In this document: positions 35,676 through 45,481 of the stretch, piece by piece
Numbering within the stretch: position 1 is the stretch's first letter
How the letters are laid out: every line of letters begins with the position of its first letter
Made by a program: the position numbers and the translations under genes
Notes under the pieces: generated by a model
Told to the model about the DNA's origin: nothing
Seen by the model: the letters and a program-made list of their open reading frames with translations, nothing else
Database searches by the model: none
Origin: Bombus terrestris
Taxonomy: Eukaryota; Arthropoda; Insecta; Hymenoptera; Apidae
Length of the DNA: 64,000 bases
Assembly (NCBI RefSeq): GCF_910591885.1
Contig: NW_025963600.1
Location: 309,099-373,098, forward strand
Direction of reading: 5' to 3'

Positions 35676-38600
35676 CTTTAACCGCCTGCTCCAATGTAAC
35701 ATAGGAAGAGCCAGACGGGCGCAGGACCTGCTTCTCCAGGCTATACGGGAGAATCGGGTCGCACTCGCTGTGGTGGCTGAACCATACCGCGTCCCCGACG
35801 CCCCCAACTGGATCGGGGATCTGAACGGATCTACAGCCATAACATGGACGCCGGCGTTGTGTTCGCCCGGCGCCCTGCTGGATCGCGGTAACGGCTTCGT
35901 CGCCGTCGAGTGGAACGGGATCGCGATAGTGGGCATTTACGTCTCGCCCAACAGCGGAGTGGCCTCGTTCGGGGACTTCCTGGACGAGGTCGGTGACTGC
36001 GTTCGTAGATGCATGCCTCGTCAGGTACTCGTCCTTGGGGACTTCAACGCGCGCTCGTCGCAATGGGGGGACACCAGGACGGACTCCCGCGGAAGGATGC
36101 TGACAGACTGGGCCGCGACGCTCGGACTGGTCCTGGTGAACAGGGGCACAACTAGCACCTGCGTGGCGTGGAGGGGATCGTCCATCGTCGACGTTACTTG
36201 GGCTACCGCCGGGCTCTACCGAAAGATCCACGGATGGAGAGTGGCCGACAGAATGGAGACCTTATCGGACCACCTCTATATAATGATGGAAATGGAGGGG
36301 GAGGCCGCCGCGCGCGAAAGCGGTGCCCGACGACAACGAGAGGAGAACCGGTCCCGTCGACCACCACCACCCACACCTAGGTGGCGCTTGAAGGAGAGGG
36401 ACAAGGACATGCTGCGGGCGGCGGTCACTGTCTCCGCCTGGAGCTGGGACGCACGGGGGGACAACACCACAACCCCCCCCACCACCACCTCCACATTGGG
36501 TAGCGTCGACGAGGAGGCTGACGAACTCCACGGATACATGATCGCGGCATGCGACGCCTCTATGCCGCGCTCCGCCCCGGGAAACAGAGGCGACCGTTCC
36601 GTGTATTGGTGGACACCGGAAATAGCCGATATGCGGGCGGGTTGCATGCGGGCCCGGAGAAGATTCGTAAGGGCGCGTCGCCGCAGACGGACACACGACG
36701 AGGAGGAGATCTCTCGCCGCTATGAAGAATACAGAGAGACGAGACGCGCTCTCCAACGGGAGATCAAACTAGCCAAGGCCCGGTGTTGGGATCGATTGAT
36801 CGAATTGGTCGATTCAGATCCGTGGGGGAGGCCCTATCGCATCGTTACGAAGAAACTGCGACCTTCGGCCCCCCCGCTGACCGAAAACATGGATCCGGCG
36901 TTACTGGACAACGTCATCGGGACTTTGTTCCCACGGCGGGACAACAACGAGACGTCCGCGCCAGCCCCTACCACCATCGACGGGACGGCGCCGACGGATT
37001 GGAACGAGGAACTTCGAGTGACTGAGGAAGAGTTGCTCGAAGCCGCGAAGAAGATGGCATCCCGCGACGTGGCGCCGGGTCCGGACGGGATCCCGGGCCG
37101 GGTCTGGACGGAGTCGATCGACACCTTGGCTCCCCGTTTGCGGCACCTGTTCTCCAGGTGCCTGAAGGAGGGCGCCTATCCTCGGGCGTGGCGCACGGCG
37201 AAACTCGTGCTGCTACGGAAGGAGGGTCGACCGCCGGACGCGCCATCGGCATACAGGCCGGTGTGTCTTCTCGACGAGGTGGGTAAACTCTTCGAGAGGA
37301 TCATAGTCGCCCGCCTGGAGGCACACATGGAGAGACGGATTCCCGGATGGCACGATAGCCAATTTGGATTTCGCCGGGGCCGCTCGACCGTGGACGCGGT
37401 AAAGAGGCTGAGATCCATGGCGGAGGACATGGTCGCGCGAGAAGGGGTGGCGGTAGCCGTCTCCTTGGACATCTCCAACGCTTTCAATAGCATTCCTTGG
37501 AGCAGGATCGTGGAGGCGCTGCGACACTTCGAGTCCCCGCCATACCTCGTTAGGGTGATTCAGGCCTATCTGAACGATAGGTGGATCACCTACACAGGCA
37601 GAAACGGCGTGAAGGAGCGAAGACCGGTGGAGCGCGGCGTGCCGCAGGGCTCGGTACTCGGACCGATTCTGTGGATCACTGCCTATGACTCGGTCCTCCG
37701 AAGTCCCATGCCGCCGGGGGCTGGCATGATATGCTACGCGGATGACACGCTGGTGCTGGCCAGCGGACGATGGTGGAACGACGCCGCATGCCTGACTGAG
37801 ACCGCCGTGGCATGCGCGGTGCACGCCATTCGAAGACTCGGCTTGAGCGTGTCGCCGGCGAAATCGGAAGCCCTGTGGTTCTACGACCAACGACGCAGAG
37901 GAACGCCGCCTGCGGATCTGTCGACTATAGTCATCGACGGAGAAGAGGTCCCTGTGGGACACCGGATGAAGTACTTGGGCTTGATCGTCGACAGTAAGTG
38001 GACGTTCGAGCCACACTTTGAGTACTTAGCCCCGAAAGTAACGGCCGCAGCCAACGCGCTGTGCGGCCTTTTACCTAACATCGGCGGGGCAGGATTGGGA
38101 GTCCGCAGGCTCTACGAAGGAGTGATCAGGTCACGAGTCCTTTACGGAGCGCCCGTATGGGCCGATGATCTGGCGGTGAGCCGGCGTAACCGGACTCTGG
38201 TGAGAAGGCTCCACAGGACGATCGCCATCCGGGCAGCGAGGGGATACAGGACGGTGTCCTACGCGACAGCGACCGTGCTGGCCGCGTCCCCCCCGTTCGA
38301 GCTACAGGCCCTTGCCCTTCGCCGGGTGTACGAACACCGGAGGGCCGCGACCTTGGACCGACGTGCCACGCCGACGGCACCAACCGTGGACGTTCGGGAG
38401 GAAACAAGACTAGAAGCATGGGAGCGGTGGCACTCGCAGCTGTTGGAAGAGGATGCGATGCGCCCTCATCGGGCCGTCCGCGCCGTCCTGTCCAACTGGG
38501 ACAAGTGGAGAGACAAAGGCGGGGTCCCGCTCACATTCAGGACGACTCAGGTGCTCACCGGCCACGGGGTGTTCGGCGATTACCTGCTCAAGATCCGGCG

Positions 38601-38913
38601 AGAGGTGACGACCATCTGTCACCACTGTGGGGAGGAGGAGGACACGGCGCGGCACACGCTGGAGGCTTGCCCGGCGTGGGAGGTACCGCGACGTGTCTTA
38701 CGACTCGAGATCGGCGAGAGATTGGCCCCCGAGACGCTCATCGAAGCTATGCTCAGGGGGCCCCAGGAGTACAGAGCCGTCCGCACCTTCTGCGAGCAAG
38801 TTATGCTCGTGAAGGAGCGGGCGGAGAGAGAAAGAGAGAAAGCCCAGCATACCAGCAGGGCGCGGCAACAAGGAGTCTCCGCGCGTCACGGACCGGCGGT
38901 ACCGCCGCCGTGA
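35641..38913 (+). CDS. LINE C1 ORF2, endonuclease-reverse transcriptase
   Basis: About 1,090 aa, the enzyme for target-primed reverse transcription. The APE-type endonuclease spans about 12-220, with N20 (QCNIGRA), catalytic E47 (AEPY), GDFNA at 133-137, the D184 region (SIVDVTW) and SDH at 209-211. The reverse transcriptase spans about 490-760: D610 in SLDISNAFN, GVPQGSVLGP at 666-675, and YADD at 699-702. A C-terminal finger is C993-X2-C996-X8-H1005-X4-C1010. No RNase H domain is seen. The frame opens after a TGA at 35635 and lies +1 relative to ORF1. Its first ATG is at residue 125, inside the endonuclease, so initiation must be non-AUG, by reinitiation, or by frameshift. The GTG start given is nominal. 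All catalytic motifs are intact. Confidence 0.95.
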   Translation: MAGRRPWSWRSNFNRLLQCNIGRARRAQDLLLQAIRENRVALAVVAEPYRVPDAPNWIGDLNGSTAITWTPALCSPGALLDRGNGFVAVEWNGIAIVGIYVSPNSGVASFGDFLDEVGDCVRRCMPRQVLVLGDFNARSSQWGDTRTDSRGRMLTDWAATLGLVLVNRGTTSTCVAWRGSSIVDVTWATAGLYRKIHGWRVADRMETLSDHLYIMMEMEGEAAARESGARRQREENRSRRPPPPTPRWRLKERDKDMLRAAVTVSAWSWDARGDNTTTPPTTTSTLGSVDEEADELHGYMIAACDASMPRSAPGNRGDRSVYWWTPEIADMRAGCMRARRRFVRARRRRRTHDEEEISRRYEEYRETRRALQREIKLAKARCWDRLIELVDSDPWGRPYRIVTKKLRPSAPPLTENMDPALLDNVIGTLFPRRDNNETSAPAPTTIDGTAPTDWNEELRVTEEELLEAAKKMASRDVAPGPDGIPGRVWTESIDTLAPRLRHLFSRCLKEGAYPRAWRTAKLVLLRKEGRPPDAPSAYRPVCLLDEVGKLFERIIVARLEAHMERRIPGWHDSQFGFRRGRSTVDAVKRLRSMAEDMVAREGVAVAVSLDISNAFNSIPWSRIVEALRHFESPPYLVRVIQAYLNDRWITYTGRNGVKERRPVERGVPQGSVLGPILWITAYDSVLRSPMPPGAGMICYADDTLVLASGRWWNDAACLTETAVACAVHAIRRLGLSVSPAKSEALWFYDQRRRGTPPADLSTIVIDGEEVPVGHRMKYLGLIVDSKWTFEPHFEYLAPKVTAAANALCGLLPNIGGAGLGVRRLYEGVIRSRVLYGAPVWADDLAVSRRNRTLVRRLHRTIAIRAARGYRTVSYATATVLAASPPFELQALALRRVYEHRRAATLDRRATPTAPTVDVREETRLEAWERWHSQLLEEDAMRPHRAVRAVLSNWDKWRDKGGVPLTFRTTQVLTGHGVFGDYLLKIRREVTTICHHCGEEEDTARHTLEACPAWEVPRRVLRLEIGERLAPETLIEAMLRGPQEYRAVRTFCEQVMLVKERAEREREKAQHTSRARQQGVSARHGPAVPPP

Positions 38914-39122
38914 ATCGCGCCCAAGGAGTCATCAAGGAAGTAACAAGACCCAAGGAAAGGGGCGCTAGGGGGCGTGGTCCCCCCTGGCGGCCCCGATCTT
39001 CTGTCTAACAAGGAAGTCTCCCGCCCAGCAGGGAGATAGACGGCGAGGAGCGCTTGGTAGTATTCGCAAGAGACCCTGAGCCCTCCTCGAACAGCCGTCT
39101 GGAAGACCACCGTGGAGTTTTA

Positions 39123-39164
39123 GTCGGTAAGAGTCCGACACTTCCCATGCTGCTCGCAGCTGGG
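39123..39164 (+). other. 3'UTR double hairpin of the LINE (C1 copy)
   Basis: Stem 1 pairs GTCGG (39123-39127) with CCGAC (39135-39139) around TAAGAGT. Stem 2 pairs CCCA-GCTG with CAGC-TGGG at 39144-39164 around CTCG, with one bulged T. The sequence GTCCATGAGGATTTC follows, then the poly(A). The same pair is present at the end of C0, C2, C3, C4 and C5 and, in altered but still paired form, in the SINE. By analogy with other LINE/SINE pairs, this should be the reverse-transcriptase recognition element. Confidence 0.75.
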
Positions 39165-39186
39165 AGTCCATGAGGATTTCTCCACG

Positions 39187-39222
<36 letters not shown>

Positions 39223-39224
<2 letters not shown>

Positions 39225-39373
39225 TTGGGGTTAGGTTGGGGTTAGGTTGGGGTTAGGTTGGGGTTAGGTTGGGGTTAGGTTGGGGTTAGGTTGGGGTTAG
39301 GTTGGGGTTAGGTTGGGGTTAGGTTGGGGTTAGGTTGGGGTTAGGTTGGGGTTAGGTTGGGGTTAGGTTGGGG
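39223..39373 (+). repeat. Telomeric repeat tract T1
   Basis: 151 bp, nearly 14 perfect TTAGGTTGGGG units between the poly(A) of C1 and the start of C2 (GGGG at 39370-39373 is shared with the element). Confidence 0.97.
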
Positions 39374-39643
39374 AGCATGAGGCGGGCATGGGTTCTCGGG
39401 GCGTAGGACCACCCCCCGGGAAACCCCGATGGATCTGATGTTCCCCTATAGTCGGGTGGCGGCCGGTCGGTGCCTCTGGTACCCGTCAGGTCGCTGATCC
39501 GGTGCGAGGAACTTCGGAGAAGTTGGTGGGCCCATGCCTGTCAAGACCACTCACCTCACCTTCTCGTGGGGCTCCCTGTCACCCTGCTCCGGACTCTCCG
39601 GGACAGGGTGCGAAAGAGTGAGTGGCACCAGGACAGATTCCCG

Positions 39644-41827
39644 ATGACGACCCGGCGAGAAACAACTTCATTCACCATGGAAGGCACAACAGATAGGAGA
39701 AACACGTACAGTACAGGGGAGGGAGACCCCAGTACCGGCGTAGTCGGGGGTAGTCAAGTGGGCCCCACTACGTCGTCAACATACGACCACGGCCGCTCGG
39801 GGGTGGGCCGCCAGGCCCCCGAACGTGTTACCACGCCTGGCGAAGCGAGAAGTCTATTCTCGGAAGAATACATGGAGACATCGAGAACTCCGAGGACGAG
39901 AAGCGGGTGCCGGGCGGGCAGCGTTTTCCTTGCGCCGGCCCCGTCAGACGGAGCAACAACAATAACAACATCTGCTGCGGGAGGATCGCGGGAGCGAGCG
40001 AGGTCGGACGACGAAGAATCGGTAGCCTCGTTCGCGTCTCGCTCATCACTGGCATCAATCGCATCCAGGGGGAAGAAGAGGAGACTGGCGACAACAGCCA
40101 CCTTGGAAGTCTCCGAAGACCTGGAGATACAAGTGAGGACGAGTTCGGCCGCGGACGTCAGCGCGGAATTAACGAGACACGTGTCCGAGATCATGAAGGT
40201 GGCGACCACATCGTCCAACCTCAAGGGCACGTACGTCAAAGCGCTGAAGGAAGCGGCAAGCTATATCTCGGCCGCATGGAAGAGCGAGGCCCCGCGAAGG
40301 AGAGAACAAGCGGGCAGCAGCGGCAACAACGCGGCAATGAGGCTGGTGGAGGCGAGACTGTCCGCGTTGGAGGAGGAGAACGCCGCCCTTAGGAGAGAGC
40401 TGGCAAGGAGGTCTATGCCCGCGATCGAAGGCCTGCGGGGCGGCGGTGCCGACGCGGACCGCCCACGGGTCGAGGCTGCAACCCAAGAAGCGCGACTCGA
40501 CGCCCTCGAGAGAAAGCTAGAAGAGTTGGGTCCCTCCATAACGAAGATGGTGGAGAGACAACTCGGGAGTCTATTGAGGCCGCAGCAGCAACAACAACAA
40601 CAGCTGCAACAACAGCGGCAGCAGCAACAAAGCACTCCCGAAACCCGACGGAGCGCGGAATACTCCGCTACTCGCCCCCCCGCCCGCACAGATCCCCCGC
40701 CGCCCCCAAGGACTCGGGAGGACGGCGGGTGGAGCGTGGTGGTAGGGAGAAAAAGTAAGATGGGGCAGAAGAACATCGCCGAAAGGAAGCTGGACGCCGC
40801 TGGAGGAGAGGAGAAGTCCCGGCCACCAGCGACTGTCCAAAAACCGTGGGCAGATAGGATGGGAGGCGCGCCGAAATCGGGCAGCGGTGGCACCGTTAAA
40901 AAGCCATTCAGGGAGGAAAAGACGTCGCCAACAGTCAAGCTCCCTCGCGCACCGAGTACATCCGCGGTAACACTGACGTTAAGCGAGGGAGCCAACATGT
41001 CGTATGCCGACGTCGTAACGATGGCCAGAAGAGCTATCCCCCTCGGCGAGATAGGCGTGGAGGCCGTCACGATGAAGAAGGCGGTGACGGGCGCCATCGT
41101 CATCAGAGTCCCGAGGGACAAGGACAGAGAAAAGGCGTCGATCCTTGCGACGCGCCTGGCAGACGTTCTGGACCCGACCAAGGTAAGGGTCGGAACTCCC
41201 ACGATCAAAGCCGAGCTGAGAGTCACCAATGTGGACATCTCAATGGGCAAGGAGGAGCTGCGTCAAGCTCTGGCCTTGGCCGCGGGATGCAACAGCGAGG
41301 ATGTTCGGATCGGCGAGATCGGCGTCTCCAGGGGCGGACTCGGATCGGCATGGGTCAGGTGTCCGGCGGCCGGTGCCCGCAAGCTAGCTCAGGCGGGCAG
41401 GGTGGCCTTGGGGTGGTCCATCGCGAGGGTCTCTGCCATACCGAAGAGACCCTTACAGTGCTTCAAGTGCCTGGAGTTGGGGCACGTACGGGCAACTTGC
41501 ACGTCCGCCGAGGATAGAAGCCGTCTTTGCTACAGGTGCGGTGAAAGCGGGCACCGCGCCAGGGGATGTCCCGCCTTGGCGCCGAAATGTCCCTTATGCG
41601 AGCGACTGGGAGCTCCATCCGGACACAGGATGGGCGGAGTGGCATGTGCCCCCCCGAAAATCAAGAGAAGTAAGGGGCAGCTTACCCGTCGGTCTGCCGC
41701 CGCCGCCGACACCGTTATCACTACCATCGCCGGCGGCAACGAGAACTACGGCGGAAACGCTACCGGGGCGGAGTCACCATCAGCAGTGACGAGTGGCCGG
41801 GAGGAGGCCATGGAGCTGGCGGAGTAA
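39644..41827 (+). CDS. LINE C2 ORF1, Gag-like protein
   Basis: 727 aa, identical in translation to the C1 protein as far as I can read, with the same coiled coil, glutamine tract and three zinc knuckles. The better-context ATG lies at 39677. Upstream, the ATG at 39377 opens a nine-codon ORF (ATG...TAG), and the 37-codon upstream ORF ends overlapping this start, as in C1. A silent change (agacctgg at about 40117) is shared with C6 and separates these two from C1, C4 and C5. Confidence 0.92.
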   Translation: MTTRRETTSFTMEGTTDRRNTYSTGEGDPSTGVVGGSQVGPTTSSTYDHGRSGVGRQAPERVTTPGEARSLFSEEYMETSRTPRTRSGCRAGSVFLAPAPSDGATTITTSAAGGSRERARSDDEESVASFASRSSLASIASRGKKRRLATTATLEVSEDLEIQVRTSSAADVSAELTRHVSEIMKVATTSSNLKGTYVKALKEAASYISAAWKSEAPRRREQAGSSGNNAAMRLVEARLSALEEENAALRRELARRSMPAIEGLRGGGADADRPRVEAATQEARLDALERKLEELGPSITKMVERQLGSLLRPQQQQQQQLQQQRQQQQSTPETRRSAEYSATRPPARTDPPPPPRTREDGGWSVVVGRKSKMGQKNIAERKLDAAGGEEKSRPPATVQKPWADRMGGAPKSGSGGTVKKPFREEKTSPTVKLPRAPSTSAVTLTLSEGANMSYADVVTMARRAIPLGEIGVEAVTMKKAVTGAIVIRVPRDKDREKASILATRLADVLDPTKVRVGTPTIKAELRVTNVDISMGKEELRQALALAAGCNSEDVRIGEIGVSRGGLGSAWVRCPAAGARKLAQAGRVALGWSIARVSAIPKRPLQCFKCLELGHVRATCTSAEDRSRLCYRCGESGHRARGCPALAPKCPLCERLGAPSGHRMGGVACAPPKIKRSKGQLTRRSAAAADTVITTIAGGNENYGGNATGAESPSAVTSGREEAMELAE

Positions 41828-44800
41828 CTTTAACCGCCTGCTCCAATGTAACATAGGAAGAGCCAGACGGGCGCAGGACCTGCTTCTCCAGGCTATACGG
41901 GAGAATCGGGTCGCACTCGCTGTGGTGGCTGAACCATACCGCGTCCCCGACGCCCCCAACTGGATCGGGGATCTGAACGGATCTACAGCCATAACATGGA
42001 CGCCGGCGTTGTGTTCGCCCGGCGCCCTGCTGGATCGCGGTAACGGCTTCGTCGCCGTCGAGTGGAACGGGATCGCGACAGTGGGCATTTACGTCTCGCC
42101 CAACAGCGGAGTGGCCTCGTTCGGGGACTTCCTGGACGAGGTCGGTGACTGCGTTCGTAGATGCATGCCTCGTCAGGTACTCGTCCTTGGGGACTTCAAC
42201 GCGCGCTCGTCGCAATGGGGGGACACCAGGACGGACTCCCGCGGAAGGATGCTGACAGACTGGGCCGCGACGCTCGGACTGGTCCTGGTGAACAGGGGCA
42301 CAACTAGCACCTGCGTGGCGTGGAGGGGATCGTCCATCGTCGACGTTACCTGGGCTACCGCCGGGCTCTACCGAAAGATCCACGGATGGAGAGTGGCCGA
42401 CAGAATGGAGACCTTATCGGACCACCTCTATATAATGATGGAAATGGAGGGGGAGGCCGCCGCGCGCGACAGCGGTGCCCGACGACAACGAGAGGAGAAC
42501 CGGTCCCGTCGACCACCACCACCCACACCTAGGTGGCGCTTGAAGGAGAGGGACAAGGACATGCTGCGGGCGGCGGTCACTGTCTCCGCCTGGAGCTGGG
42601 ACGCACGGGGGGACAACACCACAACCCCCCCCACCACCACCTCCACATTGGGCAGCGTCGACGAGGAGGCTGACGAACTCCACGGATACATGATCGCGGC
42701 ATGCGACGCCTCTATGCCGCGCTCCGCCCCGGGAAACAGAGGCGACCGTTCCGTGTATTGGTGGACACCGGAAATAGCCGATATGCGGGCGGGTTGCATG
42801 CGGGCCCGGAGAAGATTCGTAAGGGCGCGTCGCCGCAGACGGACACACGACGAGGAGGAGATCTCTCGCCGCTATGAAGAATACAGAGAGACGAGACGCG
42901 CTCTCCAACGGGAGATCAAACTAGCCAAGGCCCGGTGTTGGGATCGATTGATCGAATTGGTCGATTCAGATCCGTGGGGGAGGCCCTATCGCATCGTTAC
43001 GAAGAAACTGCGACCTTCGGCCCCCCCGCTGACCGAAAACATGGATCCGGCGTTACTGGACAACGTCATCGGGACTTTGTTCCCACGGCGGGACAACAAC
43101 GAGACGTCCGCGCCAGCCCCTACCACCATCGACGGGACGGCGCCGACGGATTGGAACGAGGAACTTCGAGTGACTGAGGAAGAGTTGCTCGAAGCCGCGA
43201 AGAAGATGGCATCCCGCGACGTGGCGCCGGGTCCGGACGGGATCCCGGGCCGGGTCTGGACGGAGTCGATCGACACCTTGGCTCCCCGTTTGCGGCACCT
43301 GTTCTCCAGGTGCCTGAAGGAGGGCGCCTATCCTCGGGCGTGGCGCACGGCGAAACTCGTGCTGCTACGGAAGGAGGGTCGACCGCCGGACGCGCCATCG
43401 GCATACAGGCCGGTGTGTCTTCTCGACGAGGTGGGTAAACTCTTCGAGAGGATCATAGTCGCCCGCCTGGAGGCACACATGGAGAGACGGATTCCCGGAT
43501 GGCACGATAGCCAATTTGGATTTCGCCGGGGCCGCTCGACCGTGGACGCGGTAAAGAGGCTGAGATCCATGGCGGAGGACATGGTCGCGCGAGAAGGGGT
43601 GGCGGTAGCCGTCTCCTTGGACATCTCCAACGCTTTCAATAGCATTCCTTGGAGCAGGATCGTGGAGGCGCTGCGACACTTCGAGTCCCCGCCATACCTC
43701 GTTAGGGTGATTCAGGCCTATCTGAACGATAGGTGGATCACCTACACAGGCAGAAACGGCGTGAAGGAGCGAAGACCGGTGGAGCGCGGCGTGCCGCAGG
43801 GCTCGGTACTCGGACCGATTCTGTGGATCACTGCCTATGACTCGGTCCTCCGAAGTCCCATGCCGCCGGGGGCTGGCATGATATGCTACGCGGATGACAC
43901 GCTGGTGCTGGCCAGCGGACGATGGTGGAACGACGCCGCATGCCTGACTGAGACCGCCGTGGCATGCGCGGTGCACGCCATTCGAAGACTCGGCTTGAGC
44001 GTGTCGCCGGCGAAATCGGAAGCCCTGTGGTTCTACGACCAACGACGCAGAGGAACGCCGCCTGCGGATCTGTCGACTATAGTCATCGACGGAGAAGAGG
44101 TCCCTGTGGGACACCGGATGAAGTACTTGGGCTTGATCGTCGACAGTAAGTGGACGTTCGAGCCACACTTTGAGTACTTAGCCCCGAAAGTAACGGCCGC
44201 AGCCAACGCGCTGTGCGGCCTTTTACCTAACATCGGCGGGGCAGGATTGGGAGTCCGCAGGCTCTACGAAGGAGTGATCAGGTCACGAGTCCTTTACGGA
44301 GCGCCCGTATGGGCCGATGATCTGGCGGTGAGCCGGCGTAACCGGACTCTGGTGAGAAGGCTCCACAGGACGATCGCCATCCGGGCAGCGAGGGGATACA
44401 GGACGGTGTCCTACGCGACAGCGACCGTGCTGGCCGCGTCCCCCCCGTTCGAGCTACAGGCCCTTGCCCTTCGCCGGGTGTACGAACACCGGAGGGCCGC
44501 GACCTTGGACCGACGTGCCACGCCGACGGCACCAACCGTGGACGTTCGGGAGGAAACAAGACTAGAAGCATGGGAGCGGTGGCACTCGCAGCTGTTGGAA
44601 GAGGATGCGATGCGCCCTCATCGGGCCGTCCGCGCCGTCCTGCCCAACTGGGACAAGTGGAGAGACAAAGGCGGGGTCCCGCTCACATTCAGGACGACTC
44701 AGGTGCTCACCGGCCACGGGGTGTTCGGCGATTACCTGCTCAAGATCCGGCGAGAGGTGACGACCATCTGTCACCACTGTGGGGAGGAGGAGGACACGGC

Positions 44801-45065
44801 GCGGCACACGCTGGAGGCTTGCCCGGCGTGGGAGGTACCGCGACGTGTCTTACGACTCGAGATCGGCGAGAGATTGGCCCCCGAGACGCTCATCGAAGCT
44901 ATGCTCAGGGGGCCCCAGGAGTACAGAGCCGTCCGCACCTTCTGCGAGCAAGTTATGCTCGTGAAGGAGCGGGCGGAGAGAGAAAGAGAGAAAGCCCAGC
45001 ATACCAGCAGGGCGCGGCAACAAGGAGTCTCCGCGCGTCACGGACCGGCGGTACCGCCGCCGTGA
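41793..45065 (+). CDS. LINE C2 ORF2, endonuclease-reverse transcriptase
   Basis: About 1,090 aa with all endonuclease and RT motifs described for C1. It differs from C1 at a few residues, for example IATVGIY for IAIVGIY, AARDSGA for AARESGA, and VLPNWDK for VLSNWDK. In the last two C2 agrees with C4, so C1 carries the private change. It overlaps ORF1 by 35 nt in the +1 frame with no early ATG. Confidence 0.95.
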   Translation: MAGRRPWSWRSNFNRLLQCNIGRARRAQDLLLQAIRENRVALAVVAEPYRVPDAPNWIGDLNGSTAITWTPALCSPGALLDRGNGFVAVEWNGIATVGIYVSPNSGVASFGDFLDEVGDCVRRCMPRQVLVLGDFNARSSQWGDTRTDSRGRMLTDWAATLGLVLVNRGTTSTCVAWRGSSIVDVTWATAGLYRKIHGWRVADRMETLSDHLYIMMEMEGEAAARDSGARRQREENRSRRPPPPTPRWRLKERDKDMLRAAVTVSAWSWDARGDNTTTPPTTTSTLGSVDEEADELHGYMIAACDASMPRSAPGNRGDRSVYWWTPEIADMRAGCMRARRRFVRARRRRRTHDEEEISRRYEEYRETRRALQREIKLAKARCWDRLIELVDSDPWGRPYRIVTKKLRPSAPPLTENMDPALLDNVIGTLFPRRDNNETSAPAPTTIDGTAPTDWNEELRVTEEELLEAAKKMASRDVAPGPDGIPGRVWTESIDTLAPRLRHLFSRCLKEGAYPRAWRTAKLVLLRKEGRPPDAPSAYRPVCLLDEVGKLFERIIVARLEAHMERRIPGWHDSQFGFRRGRSTVDAVKRLRSMAEDMVAREGVAVAVSLDISNAFNSIPWSRIVEALRHFESPPYLVRVIQAYLNDRWITYTGRNGVKERRPVERGVPQGSVLGPILWITAYDSVLRSPMPPGAGMICYADDTLVLASGRWWNDAACLTETAVACAVHAIRRLGLSVSPAKSEALWFYDQRRRGTPPADLSTIVIDGEEVPVGHRMKYLGLIVDSKWTFEPHFEYLAPKVTAAANALCGLLPNIGGAGLGVRRLYEGVIRSRVLYGAPVWADDLAVSRRNRTLVRRLHRTIAIRAARGYRTVSYATATVLAASPPFELQALALRRVYEHRRAATLDRRATPTAPTVDVREETRLEAWERWHSQLLEEDAMRPHRAVRAVLPNWDKWRDKGGVPLTFRTTQVLTGHGVFGDYLLKIRREVTTICHHCGEEEDTARHTLEACPAWEVPRRVLRLEIGERLAPETLIEAMLRGPQEYRAVRTFCEQVMLVKERAEREREKAQHTSRARQQGVSARHGPAVPPP

Positions 45066-45338
45066 ATCGCGCCCAAGGAGTCATCAAGGAAGTAACAAGA
45101 CCCAAGGAAAGGGGCGCTAGGGGGCGTGGTCCCCCCTGGCGGCCCCGATCTTCTGTCTAACAAGGAAGTCTCCCGCCCAGCAGGGAGATAGACGGCGAGG
45201 AGCGCTTGGTAGTATTCGCAAGAGACCCTGAGCCCTCCTCGAACAGCCGTCTGGAAGACCACCGTGGAGTTTTAGTCGGTAAGAGTCCGACACTTCCCAT
45301 GCTGCTCGCAGCTGGGAGTCCATGAGGATTTCTCCACG

Positions 45339-45367
<29 letters not shown>

Positions 45368-45369
<2 letters not shown>

Positions 45370-45481
45370 TTGGGGTTAGGTTGGGGTTAGGTTGGGGTTA
45401 GGTTGGGGTTAGGTTGGGGTTAGGTTGGGGTTAGGTTGGGGTTAGGTTGGGGTTAGGTTGGGGTTAGGTTGGGGTTAGGTT
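45368..45481 (+). repeat. Telomeric repeat tract T2
   Basis: 114 bp of perfect 11-bp units from the C2 poly(A) to the truncated copy C3. It ends TTAGGTT directly against element sequence. Confidence 0.97.

Larger units (their letters stand above)
33218..39222 (+). mobile_element. Telomeric R1-clade LINE, copy C1, complete
   Basis: The body from AGC (33222) to the end of the 3'UTR (39186) is 5,965 bp, the same as C2 and C5. A 36-nt poly(A) follows (39187-39222). The order is 5'UTR of 270 nt, ORF1, ORF2 overlapping ORF1 by 35 nt, then a 273-nt 3'UTR. Flanks are TTAGGTTGG plus the leader on the left and GGTTGGGG on the right, so the insertion is in telomere repeat with GGTT duplicated across the element. 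Both ORFs are intact and the copy may be active. It is the only copy with extra 5' sequence. Confidence 0.96.
39370..45367 (+). mobile_element. Telomeric R1-clade LINE, copy C2, complete
   Basis: The body is 5,965 bp (39374-45338), the poly(A) 29 nt (45339-45367). The left join is TTAGGTTGGGG/AGCATGAGG and the right join A/GGTTGGGG. It is nearly identical to C1 and carries the same 3'UTR form just after the ORF2 stop (TGAATCGCG). Both ORFs are open, so it is a candidate active copy. Confidence 0.96.
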